NCBI GenBank assembly: GCA_009746045.1
Contig: RPFO01001433.1
Coordinates: forward strand, 10,001 to 49,345
Reading direction: 5' to 3'
DNA length: 39,345 nt
Source: Mesostigma viride
Lineage: Eukaryota > Streptophyta > Mesostigmatophyceae > Mesostigmatales > Mesostigmataceae
Within the stretch, counting starts at the first letter, position 1, and each line of letters opens with the position of its first letter. Below the pieces are notes generated by a model, which did not search any database, was not told where the DNA came from, and saw only the letters and a list, made by a program, of their open reading frames with translations. Below are positions 33,596 to 39,345 of this stretch, in pieces. The translations under genes and the position numbers were made by a program.

Positions 33596-33970
33596 TTATC
33601 CGCTGTGAGCAGGTCTAGCTTCTAGGTAAAGCGTGTCCCGAAACGGGCAGCACGACGCTCCTAGCTTGAAGGCGACCCGCCCATTACCTATCAAGGAAGT
33701 GTCGACTTCTTGTTCCTGGACGCGGAAGGGGTCTTGAAAAGGTGTATGTGGCAAGGGATAGTCGTCTCGTTCACTACCTACTGAAGTTCCTCCGGAACCA
33801 TTGTTACGCCGCGGATATCTACCTCCACCTCTACCTCTAATGGGCCTGATACTACCTAAACTGGTCAGGCCTCCTCTACTTAACCCTCTGGCGAAAGACG
33901 AACGTGACGGAGCTGATCTCAATGCATTAACGTAAGTGTTGCTATAATACGCCATACAACCATTTATCAA
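33596..33970 (-). CDS. Leader frame that starts inside the 5' LTR
   Basis: A 124-codon ATG frame begins in the LTR (MINGCMAYYSNTYVNALRS, then an RG-rich patch PIRGRGGGRYPRRN) and runs through the LTR boundary and primer-binding site into the leader, ending LYLEARPAHSG. In the other LTR the same start gives a shorter frame. It may be a chance frame or a leader peptide; no domain is seen. Confidence 0.2.
   Translation of the reverse strand: MINGCMAYYSNTYVNALRSAPSRSSFARGLSRGGLTSLGSIRPIRGRGGGRYPRRNNGSGGTSVGSERDDYPLPHTPFQDPFRVQEQEVDTSLIGNGRVAFKLGASCCPFRDTLYLEARPAHSG
33783..33800 (-). promoter_or_regulatory. Primer-binding site
   Basis: One base inside the 5' LTR the minus strand reads TGGTTCCGGAGGAACTTC. 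The leading TGG would pair with the CCA end of a tRNA. The sequence is partly self-complementary (GTTCC / GGAAC). I could not assign the tRNA, and no complementary stretch was seen in the LTR that would suggest self-priming. Confidence 0.75.
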
Positions 33971-34366
33971 AACCCGTTTACTCCAGGAATAGAGGAAGGA
34001 AACACAACTACACTGCCGTGACCCAAGCCTAAATGTGTCAATTCACTTAACACACGCCGAGTGCACACACAAGGGGTAGAACGCGCATAAATGGTCACCA
34101 ACGGTCCAACACGCTCGGGCCGACATGGCCCTCGCCTACAGGTGCACGCTGGTCCACTAAATCTACTGATGCACGCTGGTCCACTACATTCTACCACAGG
34201 ATCAGGACCACTAGTAAAGTACGCGGCGCGGCGCCCAACGGCACCCAATGTACTGTTACGAGGACAATAATGTCCCGGTAGGAGCCTAAACGTAAACCTA
34301 GGGACAACCGAGGCAAAGGACCTAATTTACGTCCGTAACTACAACGAATTGTTACGCGACGTAACA
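33802..34366 (-). repeat. 5' LTR of the chromovirus
   Basis: 565 bp, the partner of 23584-24148 with two differences. Read on the minus strand it begins with a 7-bp inverted repeat around a 3-nt spacer (TGTTACG TCG CGTAACA). As the upstream LTR it should hold promoter and polyadenylation signals; no unambiguous TATA box was identified. Confidence 0.97.
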
Positions 34367-34371
34367 ATATC
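34367..34371. repeat. Target site duplication atatc, right copy
   Basis: Matches 23579-23583. The sequence then continues with copy B (ccttgagaccc...). Confidence 0.97.
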
Positions 34372-35223
34372 CTTGAGACCCATCGAAATCACCACAGACC
34401 GACCATGACGCCACTGTGGCGCAACAGTGTTTACTTACGCCATAATCTATATCAACTGTGTGACTCTGCGCTCATGTCCCAGTTACTGGCACACTGGCCA
34501 ACGACGAACCGGCCCTTTCCCGGGACTGTTCCCGGGTCAGCAGAACGTTTCTCGTCCACAATGCCAACAACATCCCAACCGGATCAAACCATTGTCAATC
34601 TTATCAACCATCGTCATGGCAACGTCGACATGCAACCACTCACGGGGGCTGCTCCGGGCTGTTCGAGAAGTTTAACCCCATGAAGACAACAAACTAGTTG
34701 TGAGGGAGAGAAACGAGCGAACAACGACCACCATGGCCGCTGCGCTGCTCCTAAATACCTCCAAAAATCCCGGCATCCATGCGCTGTCGCATTTGCCAGC
34801 AAGCCGCCTGACGTGCAGTTAGACTGCCAGCAAAATGCAGAGCAATTAGTCTGTTCGACAACCACGTGCGAGCCAGCACACCGCACACTACGATCTGCGT
34901 ATCTAGCTTTGTCAGATGGACTGAACATCATTCCGTCTGAACAATACAAAAGATTCATAACTGCCAAATGTCACGCACCGGAATATTGCGCAAGCCACCA
35001 AGGCTTTGCGCCCCAAAGTCTTGCGCCTGAACCTAAGTCAGGTCACCTAAGACTGTCACTCTAGAAATTCAGGCCTTTCCGGCGCGGCGCTCCACACCGG
35101 CCCAAGGAACAAAGCCTGCGGCCTACTGAATCGGAACCAATTACCAAACGTCGGTAACGATTCCGATTACGGCAACCGCGTAACTTCTTGAGTGCACGGA
35201 CGTAAATGATCACGGACGTGACA

Positions 35224-35597
35224 ACAATCGTAAGGGGTTTCATGCGCTTGTCATGCAAGCTGTGTGCGATTCGAAATGTCGTTTTCTGTATGGCTCCAAC
35301 AAATGTTGCGGCAGTACCAATGACAGTGTCGCATTTCGTGTCAGCTCTTTGCACACGGAATTGGCACGTGTTGGCCTGCCAGAAGGATTCTACATAGTGG
35401 CAGATGAGGCATACATCATCAAGCCTTGGCTTGTGACTCCCTACCCAGGAAGGGGTCTCAGCGTCCAAGAGGACGCATGTAACTATTACATCTCTTTGTG
35501 CAGGCAGGTCATAGAGCGTGCATTTGGGATTCTTATTCACCGCTTTGGCATCCTTCACCGTGCATTGACATGTGACCTACGACATGCAACATGCTAG
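35224..35597 (+). pseudogene. PIF/Harbinger DDE transposase, 3' fragment
   Basis: The frame resumes after the second ACAA with NRKGFHALVMQAVCDSKCRF, the standard Harbinger block that directly follows YYN in the 5' fragment. The second catalytic residue is in FYIVADEAY (Asp codon 35403-35405). The Glu is in VIERAFGILIHRFGIL (35514-35516). The protein ends at 35597. With Asp at 21743-21745 in the 5' part, all three DDE residues survive, but on pieces 13.4 kb apart and with an upstream one-base frameshift. Confidence 0.9.
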
Positions 35598-35612
35598 CCA
35601 GTCTTTTTTACC

Positions 35613-35732
35613 CACCTTGGTGTATAATGCTTGAGTGTGCCACGTGTGGCATGGTGTTTGGCTGCCATTTTTTTTTACCCATGCACCTTGGTGTATAATG
35701 CTTGAGTGTGCCACGTGTGGCATGGTGTTTGG
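35613..35732. repeat. 49-bp direct repeat with CACGTG palindromic core
   Basis: 35613-35661 and 35684-35732 are copies of the same 49 bases, separated by 22 bp containing a T-run. Each contains TGCCACGTGTGGCA, with 6-bp inverted arms around a G-box-like CACGTG. They follow the transposase stop and may be 3' UTR. Confidence 0.9.
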
Positions 35733-35739
35733 TTGCAGT

Positions 35740-35760
35740 TAACGTAAAGGATTTACGTTA
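35740..35760. repeat. Perfect 9-bp inverted repeat (hairpin)
   Basis: TAACGTAAA GGA TTTACGTTA. It lies between the transposase 3' region and the next retroelement and could belong to a transposon terminus. Confidence 0.8.
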
Positions 35761-35773
35761 GATGGATAGAGAT

Positions 35774-36319
35774 TGTTACGCTCTTTCCAGCGGCACCTTG
35801 AACGCCTCATTTGGTTAAGGAACGTAAAAGTTATGACGTTTCCTAGGCTGTGCCGACAGTACCCGGCGCGCCACTGTGGGCGCGTACGGACACAGGATGT
35901 ACAAGTGTCACTTTGATAGTCCGCAGGACGTTGACAGGACTTGTACAGGACTTGATAGTCAATTGATAGGTAGGCGTGCTGTAGCGCGCCAGGACCTATG
36001 AGACAATTGATGCTGACTAGTGTACGGATAGGTCCACAGGACTAGCCGTATGGACAATTGATAAATCTGCGCGCCAAAGGCGTGCCAGAGTCTGTGTAAT
36101 CAATTGATTGACAGTTCAGCTGTGACAGTGCAGCTGAATACTTGGACGCGTCCCTAGCAAGCTATATGAGTGACTTGGTCACACCGGGACGCTAGTTCTT
36201 GCGTGCACGTTCTCTTGGCACTGCGACCCTGTCGCCTGTGCTGCGTGCAGTCTTGGAAGTGACGTGACTTACGTCTGTGTTTCCTTGTTATTAATAAAGG
36301 CAACTTCCTGCAAGAACCA
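35774..36319 (+). repeat. Possible 5' LTR of a second retroelement
   Basis: The interval starts TGTTACG, like the chromovirus LTR, and ends ...GAACCA directly before TGGCGGAATTCGTGG, which could be a primer-binding site. It has a TATA-like gctatatgag at about 36161 and AATAAA at about 36293, near the proposed end. The body carries four CAATTGAT motifs and repeated GCGCGCCA. The partner LTR is outside the window, so the boundaries are unproven. Confidence 0.35.
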
Positions 36320-36377
36320 TGGCGGAATTCGTGGCATTTTCACTCTCACAACTCGTATTACACGCTTCGTTCAAAAA

Positions 36378-37088
36378 ATGCCAAATTCTGAAGAATTCCG
36401 GATTCCCGAGGATGAGGAATTAGCCGCTCCGCCGGCTGATCCTTTGCCAAGACCGGCTGCGCCGTCGTGGCAGCAATTGCTCGACGAGGTCACGACATCG
36501 CTGGACGAACTTCATCGTCAGCAGCGCGCAGCTCACGCATTGCTCGGGGATAACCCCGAGGACCCCGATTTGCCAGCACTGGTGCCGGCTATACGAGCAC
36601 TGTTGGACCAGATCCGCAACATTTTATCGACATTTACGGTCCAGGTGCGGGGAGGATTGCGGTCGGTGAACGAGGTCACGACTGCCATTGAAGAGTTGGA
36701 CAACGTCATCTCTTCACTCACCGGTTACCAGAGAAACTTACAAAACTGGGCATCGCTACGCACGGGGGGCGCGCCGGCGGTGTCGACAAATTTGTTTCAA
36801 GATCTCGCGTTGCTATCGCTGCTCACACGCGGCGTACGCAGTCGCGAACGCCAGGTTCTGATTAACCTGGTGGCATTTCTCGCATCTGTGCGAGAGTGGA
36901 TTCCCGCGGGGTGGGAATTGTTGACGATCTTTACGCATCCTCTGCGACTCGTAGCGCGTCGGCGCATCGCAACTTACGCGGCGGGGAGCACACCGGTTTT
37001 AATCCATACCGGTGCAGGTCCAGAGCTGGATATGGAGGATCGTGAGTTCGCATACACGTACTGCGACTTCAGGGGCCTTGACTACTAG
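36378..37088 (+). CDS. Unknown 236-aa protein upstream of gag in the second element
   Basis: ATG at 36378 (MPNSEEFRIPEDEELAAPPA); the frame is open from 36264, but the upstream ATG lies inside the proposed LTR. The protein has an acidic/Pro-rich N-terminus, then predominantly helical heptad-like segments (LDEVTTSLDELHRQQRAAH, EVTTAIEELDNVISSL), a hydrophobic middle (LALLSLLTRGV, VLINLVAFLASVREW) and a C-terminus rich in Arg/Tyr. A capsid-like or coiled-coil assembly role is conceivable. No known domain is recognised. It ends 165 bases before the gag-like ORF on the same strand. Confidence 0.55.
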   Translation: MPNSEEFRIPEDEELAAPPADPLPRPAAPSWQQLLDEVTTSLDELHRQQRAAHALLGDNPEDPDLPALVPAIRALLDQIRNILSTFTVQVRGGLRSVNEVTTAIEELDNVISSLTGYQRNLQNWASLRTGGAPAVSTNLFQDLALLSLLTRGVRSRERQVLINLVAFLASVREWIPAGWELLTIFTHPLRLVARRRIATYAAGSTPVLIHTGAGPELDMEDREFAYTYCDFRGLDY

Positions 37089-37253
37089 GTCGGCCTAATT
37101 TTCTTTTCCAGTACGCGTCGACAACTTTGTCGAATTTTCAACGGCGATTCGCGGGGCGGGGGCGACACCGGCGCAGGCGGCAGTTGCGACAATTGTTGTA
37201 CATACTTTGTTCTGCTGTTTTGCTGAGGTGTTTTGAATAGCTTCTAGTGCAGA

Positions 37254-38375
37254 ATGGCAGACGGGCGCCGTAGCAAAGGTGCCCCAGCCAGTGGGAATAA
37301 TGGTGGTGCTGGTAGTGGAACCGCTCACGTAGATGACGTGGGGGTTACCGGAGAGATTACCAACCTTCATCACAATAATAATAATGCACAAGCTGTTCTT
37401 GGTTATGACCTCACTACCCAGGGTTTGCTTATTGTGAATCAACTACAACCTGTCACGTCAGACACTAAGCCCAAGCAGGCTGAGGAGTTTGTGGAGGGGC
37501 TAGAGGGGTTTCCAAGTTTGTACGGTGGTACAAACTATTACCAGATCTGGATAGGTAGCCAGACTTTTGGCAAATGTACAGATCAGATCAAGGACCTCAC
37601 TAGAGAGTGTAAGAAGGCCAACAAGGCCTGGTCCAGCTACGTGGCAGAGTTAAAGGAACTGCTAGAGGATCAGAGGAAGAAAGTGGGGATCCATTGGCAG
37701 GATAAATACCAGGGGTGGGAGGTTAAGGGGGACCTGATCCAGAACTTTCTCAACTATTGTAAAATGGTTGAGGAGGGCAGGGCTCACGGCTTTAATGTCG
37801 CTGATAACATAGCCCTGACCAACTGGCTCAAGGTTTCTGGGCTGGATAAGGCGACACGTGGCTCCTTAAAGGTCATGTGTGCCCCACACTCAACCCTCAA
37901 GGCCTACAAGGTCATAATCAAACAAGCACTCGAGGCAGAGGAGCTGTTTGAGGGAGGAGTGCCAGCAGTGAAGGCTACCCACGCAGGTGGGCGTGCCCAG
38001 GGGGGCTCCAAGACGTCTGAGGCTGACAGAAGCCAGGGAGGACGAGGGGGCAACCATAACAAGCGCAAGGGCGATCATTCACCTGACTCTGACAGGAGGT
38101 CACACTCCAAGTCGGTGTTCAGGCGGGTGGGTGGTAAGCCCAAGCAGGGCAACGCGCCTGACAACGGGGGAGGAGGCCAGGGCAAGTCAAAGATACAATG
38201 CTACCTGTGCAAGGGGTGGGGCATATCAAGAAGGAGTGTCCCAGCTTCAAGAAGTCCCAGGGCCAGGGCAGCAACAAGAATAACAACAACAACAAGAAGA
38301 AGAACAACAACAAGTCCAGGGCCAGCCTTCAAAGGGCAGTCAGCAAGAAGACAACAAGGAGCAGTGACTGTCTGA
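37254..38375 (+). pseudogene. Gag-like ORF with CCHC zinc knuckle, frameshifted
   Basis: 373 codons starting MADGRRSKGAPASGNNGGAG. Residues about 75-230 are a helical, charged capsid-like region (YYQIWIGSQTFGKCTDQIKD, then NFLNYCKMVEEGRAHGF and LKVSGLDKATRGSLKVMCAP). A basic Gly/Ser/Lys-rich linker follows. The knuckle begins CYLCKG at 38199, but a missing base near 38214 throws the frame; the remaining GHIKKECPSFKK is in the overlapping frame 38198-38512. Together they give the CX2CX4HX4C pattern of nucleocapsid proteins. An (AAC/AAG)n tract at 38274-38312 follows. The region after the shift in the original frame is not real protein. Confidence 0.75.
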
Positions 38376-39345
38376 GGCAACCCCTACACACCTTAATTCA
38401 CCCAGGGGGGAGGCCAGGTGCTCCAATGCAGATTTTATATCTGGGCAACAAGAGGGTGATCTCCAGGTTCAGGGTGGCCCCAGGTCACCTGGAGAGGTAC
38501 AGGTTCCTATGAAGACGTCCTTGACAGCTGATGCAGCTGTAAGAATGTCTGACCCCATGCATCCTCGTGCTGGGCACGAGGGTGGACCTCTCATTTTGAG
38601 AGAAACCAATGTACAACCACAGAGGGGTGTGAAGGCCTCTGGTGGTATGCATGTGGTCCCTGCTGGCGGTCCAGGTGTTGGGCATGAGCAGGGTGACTCA
38701 GGCTCTGAGTCAGAACAGGATGGAAGTCAGCATGGTGATGCTGGACAACCTGACAGCACAGTCCTGACTGTGCCAGGGACTGCTTCCTCAGTGTACCAGG
38801 AGTTGGGTGCCCGATCCACAACATGTTTGGGCATGCCACTTCCTGTCAAACAACTTTGCCTTCCGTATGGGCAGGGCACCCTTCTTAAGGCGTGTCAGCA
38901 AGCTGCCTCACGGTGTAAGTGCCAGTTGTCCTCCAACAAGCCAGGAAATCACATGCCAAAGCTCTACCTCAGAGCATTGGTGATCTACAGTGTGATATCC
39001 AACACATCAGGGGCATGCAACTGTGGTGTGCGTGGACAGGTACACGAAATCAAGGTGCTAGAGCATTTACCTTCTATGAAGAACAGGTACTTGCTGGCTG
39101 CCCTGCAGAATGTAAAGAGCCAAGTTCCTACTACAAGGATCCAGGTGGATATGCAGTTTCAGCATCTCAAGGGTGATCCTACCCTTCCTGAGTTGCTGGT
39201 TACACCTAGGGAGGCTCATGGCAGCAGGGTGCTATCGAGAGGCAATCCAGGAGGTCAAGAAATTTCATCTCTGAAGACTGGGTTACCCTTGTCTGCACCT
39301 GCACTTGTCAGGAGTGCATGGCTGAGGAACGTGGAGGCAGCTGAA
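38368..39345 (+). CDS. Open frame running off the window, downstream of gag (partial)
   Basis: In the third frame no stop occurs from just after a TGA at 38365-38367 to the window end (326 codons). The first ATG is at 38509 (MKTSLTADAAVRMSDPMHPR), giving 279 codons to the edge. The first part is Gly/Gln/Glu-rich and probably disordered. From about residue 115 it turns ordered, with several Cys (CKCQLS, GACNCGV) and KLYLRALVIYSVISN, VLEHLPSMKNRYLLAALQNV. By position this should be the start of pol, but no protease DSG or RT motif is visible yet. The identical frame before the TGA (...SQQEDNKEQ) also looks coding, so the stop might separate gag and pol. Confidence 0.55.
   Translation, partial: MSEATPTHLNSPRGEARCSNADFISGQQEGDLQVQGGPRSPGEVQVPMKTSLTADAAVRMSDPMHPRAGHEGGPLILRETNVQPQRGVKASGGMHVVPAGGPGVGHEQGDSGSESEQDGSQHGDAGQPDSTVLTVPGTASSVYQELGARSTTCLGMPLPVKQLCLPYGQGTLLKACQQAASRCKCQLSSNKPGNHMPKLYLRALVIYSVISNTSGACNCGVRGQVHEIKVLEHLPSMKNRYLLAALQNVKSQVPTTRIQVDMQFQHLKGDPTLPELLVTPREAHGSRVLSRGNPGGQEISSLKTGLPLSAPALVRSAWLRNVEAAE

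Larger units (their letters stand above)
23584..34366 (-). mobile_element. Ty3/gypsy chromovirus, 10,783 bp, minus strand
   Basis: A complete LTR retrotransposon by structure: identical-length 565-bp LTRs (TGTTAC...GTAACA), a 5-bp target duplication, a TGG-starting primer-binding site one base inside the 5' LTR, and a polypurine tract abutting the 3' LTR. Gene order on the minus strand is a hybrid-binding ORF, gag, protease, RT-RNase H, integrase with chromodomain, then an additional long ORF. Protease before RT and integrase after RNase H is the Ty3/gypsy order, and the C-terminal chromodomain marks a chromovirus. The LTRs differ at two positions only (both A/G), so the insertion is recent, yet gag is frameshifted. 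Confidence 0.97.
22975..35223. mobile_element. 1.16-kb TG...CA unit, copy B, interrupted by the chromovirus
   Basis: Copy B starts two bases (GC) after copy A and matches it: 22975-23064 and 23365-23583 are identical to copy A by eye. 34372-35223 differs by roughly eight substitutions and three small indels. Subtracting the chromovirus and one target duplication leaves 1461 bp. The excess over copy A is accounted for by a 300-bp segment (23065-23364) and small indels. It ends CGTGACA, followed by ACAA and the resumed transposase. Confidence 0.7.

Overview
The window is eukaryotic nuclear DNA. It carries a chromodomain Ty3/gypsy LTR retrotransposon, a broken PIF/Harbinger transposase, GT-AG intron signals, a very long tetranucleotide microsatellite, and no prokaryotic-style gene packing. 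The species cannot be fixed from sequence alone. A repeat-rich protist or alga is my guess; a fungus is possible.

Layout. (1) 1-6470: an uninterrupted GGCA/GGAA/GGGA microsatellite with block-wise higher-order structure. (2) 6.5-20.1 kb: gene-poor, mixed-composition DNA. It holds a few candidate spliced exons on the minus strand (about 8.2-7.5, 15.2-15.0 and 18.5-17.7 kb), a 682-bp non-autonomous DNA transposon with TTA target duplications (8871-9552), a frameshifted coding relic (13.5-11.2 kb) and a C-terminal fragment of a mobile-element protein with PD-(D/E)XK-like spacing (15466-15972). (3) 20.1-35.8 kb: a three-level nest. A PIF/Harbinger transposase gene is split at position 21811/35224. 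The insert is a tandem pair of 1.16-kb TG...CA units bounded by a 4-bp duplication (ACAA). The second unit is itself interrupted by a 10,783-bp Ty3/gypsy chromovirus (23584-34366, minus strand) with 565-bp LTRs differing at two positions and a 5-bp duplication (atatc). The first unit preserves the unoccupied site of that last insertion, so both insertions can be read directly. (4) 35.8-39.3 kb: the 5' part of a second, different retroelement on the plus strand: possible LTR, an unknown ORF, a gag-like ORF with a CCHC zinc knuckle, and an open frame that leaves the window.

How the genes work together. In the chromovirus the minus-strand order is 5' LTR, primer-binding site, a small ORF with an RNase H1-type hybrid-binding (viroplasmin-like) domain, gag, protease, RT-RNase H, integrase-chromodomain, then an unexpected GC-rich ORF of about 733 codons in the position where envelope genes sit in retroviruses, polypurine tract and 3' LTR. 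The protease, RT/RNase H and integrase frames are long and keep their catalytic residues. Gag is broken by several single-base frameshifts, although the LTRs are almost identical.

The most promising undescribed material is the extra 3' ORF, the stand-alone hybrid-binding ORF and repeated polypurine tracts of this chromovirus, plus the odd LTR-LTR-like tandem insertion. No RNA genes, CRISPR arrays or bacterial-type operons were seen.
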